This document shows positions 1 through 7,646 of a stretch of DNA of 64,000 nucleotides, piece by piece. Each line of letters starts with the position of its first letter. The stretch's first letter is position 1. The position numbers were made by a program, and so were the translations under genes. The stretch lies in NCBI GenBank assembly GCA_002439585.1, contig DJOF01000021.1, forward strand, positions 62,001-126,000, in the 5' to 3' direction. The notes below the pieces were generated by a model. It was not told the DNA's origin. It worked only from the letters and a program-made list of their open reading frames with translations, and ran no database searches. Source of the stretch: Bacteroidales bacterium UBA6445 (lineage in GTDB: Bacteria > Bacteroidota > Bacteroidia > Bacteroidales > UBA932).

Positions 1-247
1 CGGCTATGAATCCCAAAGTCATCTGCATATAGCTGAATCCAGAGCCGGCAACCATCCCAGGCACCGAGACAAATGTGACCCCGGACATGGCTGATCCTAT
101 CATTGCAAAAGCCACGAAGTACCATTTCTGGCGTCTTCCTCCGTTGAAGAATCCGGCATTGTCATCACTCTTGCCGGTAAATGCCGATATTATTACGACA
201 ACCGCAAAATAAGCTACGATCGTTGCAGCAATTGTTGTAGGGCTCAT
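1..247 (-). CDS. Sodium:solute symporter family protein, N-terminal part (cut by window edge)
   Basis: About 82 residues from the start codon to the window edge are visible; the rest lies outside. The protein opens with a hydrophobic helix, followed by a short polar loop with FFNGGRRQKWYFVAFAMIGS and then a second hydrophobic stretch with SGVTFVSVPGMV. That layout is typical of the first two helices of the SSS (solute:sodium symporter) family, which import small solutes with Na+ across the inner membrane. The substrate cannot be told from this piece. The start ATG shares its A with the TAA stop of the preceding trmO gene (TAATG), so it is probably translationally coupled to trmO in the M23 peptidase-trmO-symporter operon. 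Confidence 0.75.
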   Translation of the reverse strand, partial: MSPTTIAATIVAYFAVVVIISAFTGKSDDNAGFFNGGRRQKWYFVAFAMIGSAMSGVTFVSVPGMVAGSGFSYMQMTLGFIA

Positions 248-1038
248 TACTTTCTGTCCTGGATTGTGTCTGGGACTATACCCGTGACCGTGATACATTC
301 TTCTCCGAGGGTGAAGCGCACATCACAGCACATGAACTTCATGCCGTATGTCCTCTCCTCGTCAGCTTGCCGGTAGGCTGGGACAGGTCGCTGGGCAAGC
401 ACTTTGCGAAGTGCTTTTACCGCCATGTCGGGGTCTGAATGACGCCACTGTTGGCATTTGCCTATTTCGAGACGGAACTTTTTTTCAAGCTCTGGAGGGA
501 AGACTACATTGCACTCTTTCCACGTGGTATTGTCTACGAAACCGCTGCGAGCATCCGGATGCGCATCGCTATAGGCAATATACGGCTTGATGTCATATAC
601 AGGAGTCCCGTCCATAAGATCAGCCCCGCTGACCCTTATGACGGGGGCTTCTTCTCCCTCGTAGTCGACCCCGACAAGCTTGACGCATGAGAGACCGAGC
701 TCGTTGGGTCTGAAAGGTGACCTTGTGGCAAATACCCCTATGCTCCTGTTGCCACCAAGCCTCGGAGGCCTTACTGTAAGGCTACCGTTGAAGCCAGCCA
801 TGGAAAAACCCCACACGATCCAGAGGTAGCTGAAGTCCTCGATCCCCTCTATTGCCTCTCTTTTGCGGAAATGTTTGCACAGAACAATCCTCCCTTCAAG
901 CTCCTCTATAATCCCGCTCTGTCGCGGAATGCCGAATTTCTCTGGAAAAGGAGAGTGGAAAACTCCTATAGGAGAGATCTCTTTCGTTTGGCCTGTTTCT
1001 GTAATTTCCATTACCCAGTCAACTCCTTTAGTTCCCAT
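247..1038 (-). CDS. trmO: tRNA (N6-threonylcarbamoyladenosine(37)-N6)-methyltransferase TrmO-like
   Basis: This is a TrmO/TsaA-family (UPF0066) protein that would methylate N6 of t6A37 in ANN-decoding tRNAs using S-adenosylmethionine. The N-terminal half has the family landmarks: PIGVFHSPFPEKFGIPRQ near residue 22, then RPPRLGGNRSIGVFATRSP and FRPNELGLSCVKL, then the DLMDGTPVYDIKPY block near residue 140. The beta-barrel TrmO core fills roughly residues 20-160, and a C-terminal extension of about 100 residues is as expected for the full-length form. The ATG overlaps the TAA stop of the upstream M23 gene by one base. An internal Met ten residues in (MEITETGQ) is a possible alternative start. 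The symporter follows with the same one-base overlap. Confidence 0.88.
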   Translation of the reverse strand: MGTKGVDWVMEITETGQTKEISPIGVFHSPFPEKFGIPRQSGIIEELEGRIVLCKHFRKREAIEGIEDFSYLWIVWGFSMAGFNGSLTVRPPRLGGNRSIGVFATRSPFRPNELGLSCVKLVGVDYEGEEAPVIRVSGADLMDGTPVYDIKPYIAYSDAHPDARSGFVDNTTWKECNVVFPPELEKKFRLEIGKCQQWRHSDPDMAVKALRKVLAQRPVPAYRQADEERTYGMKFMCCDVRFTLGEECITVTGIVPDTIQDRK

Positions 1039-2324
1039 TATTCGGGTTGTTCCTGTATTGAGACTGATGTCGTGTCCCTTTTCTGGCTCAGAAGGCTGTC
1101 AAGTGTATGCTTGCTGGCAATCCTTGCCGAGTCCAGAGCACAGAGATTCTCTTTCCTCAAAGGCTCCACACTCGGAGATTCCATCGTGAGCGGATTGATA
1201 GGTGAGCCGCCTTTCCATACCCGGAAATCAAGATGCGGCCCTGTAGATACACCGGTCGAGCCGACATAGCCGATCACTTGTCCTTGACTTACCCTGTCCC
1301 CGGTCTTGAGACCGGACGCATAACGCGACAGATGCAGATAGGCCGTGGTATATACTGAGTTGTGGCGTATCTTCACAGTGTTGCCACCCCCTCCTGCCCA
1401 GCCTCTGCTTATGACTACACCGTCTCCTATGCTCATTACTGGTGTCCCTGCGGGGGCTGCATAGTCTACACCGGTATGTGGCCTTACCTTGCCGCTGACT
1501 GGATGCTTCCTTCGGTATGAGAATCCGGAACTTATCCTCGAGAAGCGGAGAGGTGCCTTGAGGAAAGCTTTTCTCATGCTTTCTCCTTCTGCATTCCAGT
1601 ATATACCGCTGCCGTCTCCCTGATCATACCTTATTGCAGGCATAGTCTTTCCTCCATGGGCGAACTCAGCATAGAAAACAGTGTCGATATCCACCAACTC
1701 GCCTTCACAGGCTGACTCATCATAGAGCACCCTGAATATATCCCCTTCTTGTAGGGCAAAGAAGTCAACTGTCCATGCATAGATGTCTTCAAGCTTGAGT
1801 ATCAGAAGATGCGGTGCCCCTACTGCCTTCATGTCGTTCCACAGTGATGAAGAGATAGTCACTTCTGTTGCCTTAATGGTGTGGCTGACAGGACGTTCAG
1901 TGCGGATAGCCCGGTATGGCGGTGTGCATTTGAATACGAAAAGCCCGGTTTTGTCTTCATTGTATACGAGATACCTCAGAGACCCTCTTCCCGAGGTATC
2001 TGCCTCATAATATGCCTGCCATCTGTTTCCAGAGCGGAGTTTCTTCGGGTCAAATATCGAGTCTGACGCTGCTGTGAGAAGGTGTGCTCCTGCATTGTCC
2101 ATGCCCAGACGCGTTAGCAGGTAAGTGAAGATCTCCCCGTCTCTTACCGTACCCTCCTCCACATCAAAGGAGTCGGTGCAGAAGCCGAGCGGATATACCG
2201 TGTCTCTCACCCCAGTGCTGTCTGCCGCTTCGTGCACTTTTCTATCACGGCAGGACTGTACCGAGCAAATCATGAAAAACGCCGTCACAATCACGGCGGC
2301 AAGGGCTGCTTTGTCGAATTTCAT
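1038..2324 (-). CDS. M23-family metallopeptidase, probable lipoprotein
   Basis: A cell-envelope peptidoglycan endopeptidase homologue. The N-terminus is a short basic and hydrophobic leader ending in SVQSC, which fits a lipoprotein signal with the Cys near residue 26. The C-terminal third is a LytM/M23 domain: HTGVDYAAPAGTPV (H282, D286) supplies the first zinc ligands, followed by GGNTVKIRH, YLHLSRYA and TGPHLDFRVWKGG. In the last motif the usual HxH is H364-L-D366, so the third zinc ligand is Asp rather than His. I believe HLDFR occurs in other Bacteroidota M23 proteins, so it is probably lineage-typical and not a dead enzyme. The middle region (about 60-250) resembles the beta-rich N-terminal part of Bacteroidota M23 proteins. 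First gene of the minus-strand operon with trmO. Confidence 0.88.
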   Translation of the reverse strand: MKFDKAALAAVIVTAFFMICSVQSCRDRKVHEAADSTGVRDTVYPLGFCTDSFDVEEGTVRDGEIFTYLLTRLGMDNAGAHLLTAASDSIFDPKKLRSGNRWQAYYEADTSGRGSLRYLVYNEDKTGLFVFKCTPPYRAIRTERPVSHTIKATEVTISSSLWNDMKAVGAPHLLILKLEDIYAWTVDFFALQEGDIFRVLYDESACEGELVDIDTVFYAEFAHGGKTMPAIRYDQGDGSGIYWNAEGESMRKAFLKAPLRFSRISSGFSYRRKHPVSGKVRPHTGVDYAAPAGTPVMSIGDGVVISRGWAGGGGNTVKIRHNSVYTTAYLHLSRYASGLKTGDRVSQGQVIGYVGSTGVSTGPHLDFRVWKGGSPINPLTMESPSVEPLRKENLCALDSARIASKHTLDSLLSQKRDTTSVSIQEQPE

Positions 2325-2328
2325 AAGA

Positions 2329-2345
2329 CAAATTTACTAAATTTG
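2329..2345. promoter_or_regulatory. Palindrome made of two back-to-back TAAATTTG elements; probable recQ -7 box
   Basis: CAAATTTACTAAATTTG is a perfect 8+1+8 inverted repeat. Each arm read outward is TAAATTTG, matching the Bacteroidota -7 consensus TAnnTTTG. The plus-strand element (2338-2345) is placed to drive recQ, with the 156-bp repeat as its leader. A TTTG at 2310-2313 is a weak -33 candidate (24-bp spacing, longer than usual). The minus-strand element is only 5 bp from the M23 start codon, which would give an essentially leaderless transcript, so that call is less certain. Confidence 0.45.
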
Positions 2346-2350
2346 CCTAA

Positions 2351-2506
2351 AAGCTGTTTTGAAATGGTTTCCGAATTTTATTATGAGGATTTTTCGAGGC
2401 AGCCTCGATTTTGGAAGAAGGAGTGTACTGGTGGTACTCGACTGATAAAGATGAAAATGGCAGGAAAGGACCATAAGAGAAGAGACGAATCATTTCAAAG
2501 CAGCTT
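2351..2506 (+). repeat. Short interspersed repeat, copy 1 (MITE-like, with open micro-frame)
   Basis: A 156-bp element about 93% identical to 38404-38562 by my alignment (about eleven substitutions and one 3-nt indel). Its ends are inverted: AAGCTGTTTTGAAATG at 2351-2366 against the reverse complement of 2491-2506, 15 of 16 matching. CTAA flanks it on both sides (2347-2350 and 2507-2510), as a target duplication would. An internal near-palindrome TCGAGGCAGCCTCGA sits near 2394-2408. A 48-codon frame starting at ATG 2364 stays open through the element and stops in the flanking CTAA; it encodes a basic peptide ending in KRRDESFQSSF. The recQ start codon begins 4 bp after the element, so the repeat forms the recQ leader. 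No transposase is nearby. Confidence 0.85.
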
Positions 2507-2510
2507 CTAA

Positions 2511-4424
2511 ATGTCGTTAGAAAAAGACCATATGACGGCCGGAATGACTCCTCTCCAGGTGCTTGAAAAATACTGGGGATACAGTTCTTTCAGGCCGATG
2601 CAGGAGAAGATAGTAGAGTCCGCCCTTGAAGGAAGGGACGTACTTGCCCTGTTGCCGACAGGTGGCGGCAAATCTGTCTGTTTCCAGGTACCTGGGCTAA
2701 TGAAGAAAGGCGTCGCCTTGGTAGTTACTCCTCTTATAGCCTTGATGAAAGACCAAGTGCAGAATCTTCGTGATCGGGGGATCAAGGCTGTGGCTGCTTA
2801 TGCGGGGATGACGGCCCGGGAGGTGGATACTGCTTTCAACAATGCTGCCTACGGAGATGTGAAATTCCTGTATCTATCTCCAGAGAGGCTTTCTTCCCCT
2901 CTATTCAACGCCTATCTCGGCGAGCTTGACATAAGTTTCATCGTGGTGGACGAAGCGCACTGTATCTCTCAGTGGGGCTATGATTTCCGGCCTGCATACC
3001 TTAAGATCGGACAACTGAGAGACAAGACGGCCGCGCCAATAATAGCCTTGACGGCCACAGCTACGGAGAAAGTGGCGCAGGACATAATGGAAAGACTCCG
3101 TTTCAAGGAGAAAAATCTCTTGAGAAGCGGATTCGAGCGCCCAAATCTCTCCTATGTAGTAAGGAAATGCGAAGATAAGTCAGGCCAGCTGCTTGCTGTC
3201 TGTAACGGAGTCCAGGGTACCGGCATTGTTTATGTCAGGAACCGGGCACGTACCGAGGAGATAGCTTCACTTCTATTGTCATCCGGAGTGAGCGCATCAT
3301 TCTACCATGCCGGTCTTACTCCCTCTGAGAGGACAATCCGGCAAGAGCAGTGGAAGAGCGGTGAAGTCAGGGTGATGGTCTGTACCAACGCTTTCGGTAT
3401 GGGTATAGACAAGCCAGACGTAAGGTTTGTAGTACATATGGATGTGCCGGAGTCTCCGGAGGCCTATTTCCAAGAAGCCGGAAGGGCTGGCAGGGATGGG
3501 CATGACTCCTATGCCGTATTGCTTTGGAATCCTACTGACATAAAGCGTCTGCGACAGATAGAGACAGTGTCTTTCCCCTCTCTCGAATATGTAGAAGACA
3601 TTTATCATAAGGTTTTCGCATTTCTTGGCATTGCGTATGGCCAAGGAGAGGGGAGGCAGGCACGTTTTGACTTCATGGAATTCTGCAAGAGATTTTCCCT
3701 TAACAGGGCGATGGCGTACAATGCAATAAAATATATCGAGAAAGAAGGGCACTGGGTATATGCAGAGGCATTGGACAGCCCTACCAGAGTACAGATACTT
3801 GTAGACAGGGAAGCCTTGTATTCGGTTGATTTTGAAGAAAGAAGGCAGCTCGAGATTGTTGTGAGGCTGATGAGGAGTTATGATGCGATATTCTCCTATC
3901 CTGTCTATATTGACGAGGCGAAGGTGGCCGCTTCATGCGGAGTGGGTGTGGGACTCTTACGTCAAGAACTTTATCGGCTTTCACTCCAACATATTATACG
4001 GTATATACCGGGAAATGTATGCGATATACTTGTCTTCCCAGGAGAGAGGCTAGCAAAGGGCAATGTCGCCCTCTCGCCTCTTACCTATGCTGCGCTTAAA
4101 GAGGCCTGGTCAGAGAGGATGGAAAGCATGATAAGCTACATTCAGGAAGAGGAGGTGTGCCGCTCCCGTTACCTGCTCTCGTATTTCGGCCAACAGAATT
4201 CCAAAGACTGCGGACGTTGTGACATCTGCCGAAGACGCCGACAATTGCCTGCATCAATGGAAGAAGAACTACGACGCATTGTTTGTGACGAACTCGGGGG
4301 CAGATACAGTCTTCCAGAACTTTCCGCCCGTATGGGAAATACGGCATCAGGCAGCGACAAGGCCTGGCTTCAAGTCCTAAGGACTATGATAGACGAAGGC
4401 AAACTTCCTCCGTATGAATCCTAA
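2511..4424 (+). CDS. recQ: RecQ-family ATP-dependent DNA helicase
   Basis: A 3'-5' superfamily 2 helicase used in recombinational repair. Domains in order: motif 0 with FRPMQEKI, Walker A LLPTGGGKS (near residue 50), the DEAH box VVDEAHCISQWGYDFRPAY (near 145), motif III LTATAT, then the second RecA-like domain with GIVYVRNR, AFGMGIDKPDVRFV and EAGRAGRDG. A RecQ-C-terminal zinc-binding region follows, with RSRYLLSYFG and CGRCDIC near residue 570. The last 50 residues are a short helical tail; I do not see a clear HRDC domain. At 637 residues it is of the size usual for short RecQ forms. The ATG lies immediately downstream of the short repeat, with no Shine-Dalgarno sequence. It converges with the MBL hydrolase gene across a 46-bp gap. 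Confidence 0.93.
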   Translation: MSLEKDHMTAGMTPLQVLEKYWGYSSFRPMQEKIVESALEGRDVLALLPTGGGKSVCFQVPGLMKKGVALVVTPLIALMKDQVQNLRDRGIKAVAAYAGMTAREVDTAFNNAAYGDVKFLYLSPERLSSPLFNAYLGELDISFIVVDEAHCISQWGYDFRPAYLKIGQLRDKTAAPIIALTATATEKVAQDIMERLRFKEKNLLRSGFERPNLSYVVRKCEDKSGQLLAVCNGVQGTGIVYVRNRARTEEIASLLLSSGVSASFYHAGLTPSERTIRQEQWKSGEVRVMVCTNAFGMGIDKPDVRFVVHMDVPESPEAYFQEAGRAGRDGHDSYAVLLWNPTDIKRLRQIETVSFPSLEYVEDIYHKVFAFLGIAYGQGEGRQARFDFMEFCKRFSLNRAMAYNAIKYIEKEGHWVYAEALDSPTRVQILVDREALYSVDFEERRQLEIVVRLMRSYDAIFSYPVYIDEAKVAASCGVGVGLLRQELYRLSLQHIIRYIPGNVCDILVFPGERLAKGNVALSPLTYAALKEAWSERMESMISYIQEEEVCRSRYLLSYFGQQNSKDCGRCDICRRRRQLPASMEEELRRIVCDELGGRYSLPELSARMGNTASGSDKAWLQVLRTMIDEGKLPPYES

Positions 4425-4470
4425 TAAATAGTATGTGCGCTCGATGTCTGTGTCGCAAGTGAATCTGATC

Positions 4471-5421
4471 CTATCCTTCTATTGTGAGGCCGTCATAGGC
4501 AGGCCTTATGTCAATGTCCGGGGCAATCTCTCTAAGCTGCTCCGAGAAATCCGGATACACGGGGAAAGTGTGAGAGAGATGCGTCAGCCAAGTATGTCGT
4601 GCATTTATTTTTCGTGCTTGGTCAATAGCTTGATATAGAGAGAAGTGCGAATGGTGAGGTTTGTAGCCCACCGTGTTGAGAGAGACATGTTCAAGGCCGC
4701 GTAGCTTGTCCAGTTCAGAGTCAGGAAGAAAGCTCATGTCCGTAATGTACGCTATAGCTCCGAATCTGAATCCCAGTACGGGCATCTTGTCATGCATCCC
4801 CCTTATAGGGATTATCTCTATACCGCGTCCGCTTGGAGAAGTCAAACCGCCCTTGAAGTGTGGATCATCTGCCTTGGCTGCTACAGATGCCTTGCGGTCA
4901 GCAGTAGGACTGAGTGTCCCATCGGCATTCTTGTAGCAATATCCGGAGTCATGTACCCACACAAGCTCCCTGTCGCTGTCAGAAGGCTCTACGAAGAAAG
5001 GTTTCTCATCGATAAGGTGTACATTCCATTCCGGGGCTCCGGGATATTTGTGCTCGGCAAACACATAGTCGTAGCTTTCTTCCAATGAGTCAAGTACCCT
5101 CTGCTCGCAGTAGATCTCGGCGGCTCGTCTGTCAATATAATTGAGTGAGCGCACGTCATCAAGACCTCCGGTATGATCCCTGTGACTGTGAGTAAGAAGA
5201 ATTGCGTCAAGGTGTGAAATTCCTTGCCCGAGCAGTTGCATCCGGAAGTCCGGTCCAGCATCAACAAGAATTTTAAGTCCCCCGTACTGCACGTAGGCAG
5301 AAGACCGGAATCTCTTGTCCCTCTTGTCCGTACTTCTGCATACAGGGCAACTACATCCGATAATCGGGACTCCCTGTGATGTGCCTGTACCGAGAAAAGT
5401 AAGTATTGTTCTATCACTCAT
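4471..5421 (-). CDS. MBL-fold metal-dependent hydrolase (PhnP-like)
   Basis: A metallo-beta-lactamase-fold hydrolase of about 316 residues. The N-terminus LTFLGTGTSQGVPIIGC is the strand-turn typical of PhnP/phosphoribosyl cyclic phosphodiesterase-like members, with a CSCPVC cysteine pair and the metal motif HSHRDHTGGLDD near residue 75. A later GMHDKMPVLGFRFG and a C-terminal THLSHTF supply further metal-binding histidines. I start it at MSDRT because that ATG overlaps the mtaB stop by four bases (ATGA); the frame stays open 14 codons further upstream but inside mtaB. Physiological substrate unknown; cyclic phosphodiesters are plausible from family only. It is the last gene of the tamB-methylase-mtaB run. 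Confidence 0.85.
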   Translation of the reverse strand: MSDRTILTFLGTGTSQGVPIIGCSCPVCRSTDKRDKRFRSSAYVQYGGLKILVDAGPDFRMQLLGQGISHLDAILLTHSHRDHTGGLDDVRSLNYIDRRAAEIYCEQRVLDSLEESYDYVFAEHKYPGAPEWNVHLIDEKPFFVEPSDSDRELVWVHDSGYCYKNADGTLSPTADRKASVAAKADDPHFKGGLTSPSGRGIEIIPIRGMHDKMPVLGFRFGAIAYITDMSFLPDSELDKLRGLEHVSLNTVGYKPHHSHFSLYQAIDQARKINARHTWLTHLSHTFPVYPDFSEQLREIAPDIDIRPAYDGLTIEG

Positions 5422-6812
5422 AGTATTACCTCCTGGATTGTGCCGGCAAGACCGTCCTCCCATGTCCTCTCTACTCTTATATAATTACCGGTGTATCCTC
5501 CGATCATTCCATCGCTGCATTTGCTCTCGAAGAGCACATTCTCTCTTACCCCTTTCTGAGAGGTAATGAACTCCTCATGCAGCCTCTGGCAAAGCTCTTC
5601 AAGTCTTGCTACCCTCTCGCTTTTGATGCTTTCCGCCACCTGGTCTTTCCTTGCCGCAGCCCTTGTCCCCGACCTCCTTGAATATGGGAAAATGTGAATG
5701 AATGCAGGCTTGATCCTTTCTTTGAGAAAATCATATGTCTGCATGAACATCTCCTCGCTCTCTCCAGGAAGTCCTACAATCACATCAATGCCCAAAAATA
5801 CATCTGGCTTTCTGGTGCCGTCAGGATTGACATCGGACGGAGAGGAATTCATGCGTTTCCGTATATAGTCTATCTTAGCCGCGAAAAATTCCGTGTCGTA
5901 CCTTCTTCCAGTGTCGTGCAGAAGTGTATCGCAACCACTCTGCAGCGGTATGTGGAAATGCGGAAGGAACTTTGTGCCGCTGCTTATCCAGTCTATCATC
6001 TCATCGGTGAGAAGATAGGGCTCTATAGAAGAAATCCTGTATCTCTCGATACCAGGGATCTTGTCAAGTGCTTTCATAAGGTCGAAGAAACTTTCCCCAC
6101 TCTTGCGGCCGAAATCTCCGGTGTTGACCCCTGTAAGCACTATCTCCTTGACTCCTGTCGAGGCGATCTTCCTGGCTTCACTGACGGCTGTATCGATACT
6201 GATGCTCCGGCTTCTTCCCCTTGCAAAAGGTACCGTGCAGTATGAACAGAAATTATCGCACCCGTCCTGCACTTTCAGAAAAGCTCTTGTCCTCTCTCCT
6301 CCGTCAGAATATGCTGCGAAAGTTCCTTCTGTCTTGTCTGCAACTGCCTCCCTGTCCTGTCTCTCTGTCCTGCCTCCCACTATAGTCCCTGATGCGGCTT
6401 CATGTGAGGGGACGTTATCATCGTCACCTTTGCTGGCGACTCCAATCTCGGGTTTATTGGCAGCAATGTCGAACAGTGAGGCCGCTCTGCCTACGAGGGA
6501 AGCTTTCTCATTTGCCCCTATGACAAGGCTTACTCCTTCAATGGTCTCGATCTCATCCCGTTTGAGCTCAGCATAGCAGCCTGTCACCACAATGTGGGCA
6601 TTTGGGGCTGTACGGTGAATTTTCCTTATTATGTTTCGTGATTTCCTGTCTGAGTGCTCGGTTACCGAACATGTATTGATGATATATAGGTCGGCTTTCT
6701 CGGTCCAGGGCACAGACTCGAAGCCTTTCTTTACCAAACCTCTCTCGTATGTGGATGTCTCGGAATAGTTGAGCTTGCAGCCCAATGTGATGTATGATGC
6801 TGTCAGTCCCAT
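5418..6812 (-). CDS. mtaB: tRNA t6A37 methylthiotransferase MtaB
   Basis: A radical-SAM methylthiotransferase converting t6A37 of tRNA to ms2t6A37. Three cysteines of the N-terminal (UPF0004) cluster are in LGCKLN, INTCSVT and VTGCYAE. The radical-SAM cluster is CDNFCSYC (C185, C189, C192), followed by PFARGRSRS. Further radical-SAM motifs are LTGVNTGDFG and HIPLQSGC. The C-terminal part (about 400-460) matches a TRAM domain. A polar, low-complexity insertion of about 50 residues lies just before the radical-SAM cluster (about 125-175). The gene starts 3 bp after the RsmI-like gene and overlaps the hydrolase by four bases, so the four minus-strand genes are very likely one transcript. Works on the product of TsaD, encoded 6 kb away. 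Confidence 0.92.
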   Translation of the reverse strand: MGLTASYITLGCKLNYSETSTYERGLVKKGFESVPWTEKADLYIINTCSVTEHSDRKSRNIIRKIHRTAPNAHIVVTGCYAELKRDEIETIEGVSLVIGANEKASLVGRAASLFDIAANKPEIGVASKGDDDNVPSHEAASGTIVGGRTERQDREAVADKTEGTFAAYSDGGERTRAFLKVQDGCDNFCSYCTVPFARGRSRSISIDTAVSEARKIASTGVKEIVLTGVNTGDFGRKSGESFFDLMKALDKIPGIERYRISSIEPYLLTDEMIDWISSGTKFLPHFHIPLQSGCDTLLHDTGRRYDTEFFAAKIDYIRKRMNSSPSDVNPDGTRKPDVFLGIDVIVGLPGESEEMFMQTYDFLKERIKPAFIHIFPYSRRSGTRAAARKDQVAESIKSERVARLEELCQRLHEEFITSQKGVRENVLFESKCSDGMIGGYTGNYIRVERTWEDGLAGTIQEVIL

Positions 6813-6815
6813 GTC

Positions 6816-7646
6816 TTATCTCCCTGTATGTCTCGATTTCTTTGAGGAGTGGCTCTGCCGAGAACCTGATGCAGTGTTACTAGAATGCCCGGCATAAAGT
6901 GCAAACACGCAAGGCCTCTTCCCGATCCTGAAATCCTTCTCGCTTCTCCACTCGGCTATTGTTCGTGTGGAGATATATTCGTCCTCTGCCGTAATGTTGG
7001 CCGCTATGCACAGAAGAGTATCTTCGGAGCATGTACCAAGAATGTCCTCGAGCATGGTATCGTTGCGGTAAGGCGTCTCGATAAATAGCATGGTCCTGAG
7101 CATTGCTTTAGATTCTTTCTCAATAGAGCGTATTGCCTGGCAGCGTTCTCCTGACTTTGATGGAAGATAGCCGCAGAACGCGAATGACTGTCCATTGAGG
7201 CCGGATGCCATAAGAGCCATCATCAGCGAAGAAGGTCCGGTCTTTGGCACGACCTCGATGCCATGCGTGTGGCATAGGGCGACGAGAGATGCACCCGGGT
7301 CTGCCACTGCTGGAAGTCCTGCCTCTGAGATCAATCCTACATCATTGCCTTCGTCAAACAGAGACAGAAGCCTAATGGCATCTTCCTGAGTGGAATGTTC
7401 GTTGAGTTCGTACATCTCGATGCCATCGATCTGCCCCTTGAGTCCTGCTGCCGACAAGTAGCGTCGTGCCGTCCGGAGCTCCTCTACCACATATTTATGT
7501 ATGGCTGGAAGCAGGGCAAGAGTCCCCTGCGGTATTACCTCTTCCGGAGCCGTGTCTCCAAGTGGGGATGGTATAAGGAAAAGTCTTCCCTTATCTCTCT
7601 TTGCGGGCTTCTGCCCTTCTGTCTTTCTTGTATTTTCTTCTGTCAT
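6816..7646 (-). CDS. SAM-dependent methyltransferase, RsmI/tetrapyrrole-methylase family
   Basis: Belongs to the tetrapyrrole (corrin/porphyrin) methylase fold used by RsmI, the 16S rRNA C1402 2'-O-methyltransferase. Visible: LFLIPSPLGD at residue 22 (the place of the RsmI ATPIGNL strand), the glycine-rich VGLISEAGLPAVADPG near 102, and PKTGPSSLMMALMASG near 135. The opening motif differs from canonical RsmI, so this may be the second paralogue often found in Bacteroidota and not RsmI itself. The N-terminal 20 residues are a charged low-complexity tail whose DNA also encodes the C-terminal tail of TamB (56-bp overlap in another frame). The C-terminus has another Ser/Lys/Arg-rich tail. rRNA as substrate is inferred. 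Confidence 0.8.
   Translation of the reverse strand: MTEENTRKTEGQKPAKRDKGRLFLIPSPLGDTAPEEVIPQGTLALLPAIHKYVVEELRTARRYLSAAGLKGQIDGIEMYELNEHSTQEDAIRLLSLFDEGNDVGLISEAGLPAVADPGASLVALCHTHGIEVVPKTGPSSLMMALMASGLNGQSFAFCGYLPSKSGERCQAIRSIEKESKAMLRTMLFIETPYRNDTMLEDILGTCSEDTLLCIAANITAEDEYISTRTIAEWRSEKDFRIGKRPCVFALYAGHSSNTASGSRQSHSSKKSRHTGR

Noticed and set aside
2232..2510. 92-codon frame crossing the M23 start and repeat copy 1
   Set aside because: The part upstream of the repeat is antisense to the M23 gene; only the 48-codon part within the repeat is shared with copy 2, and it is reported as such.
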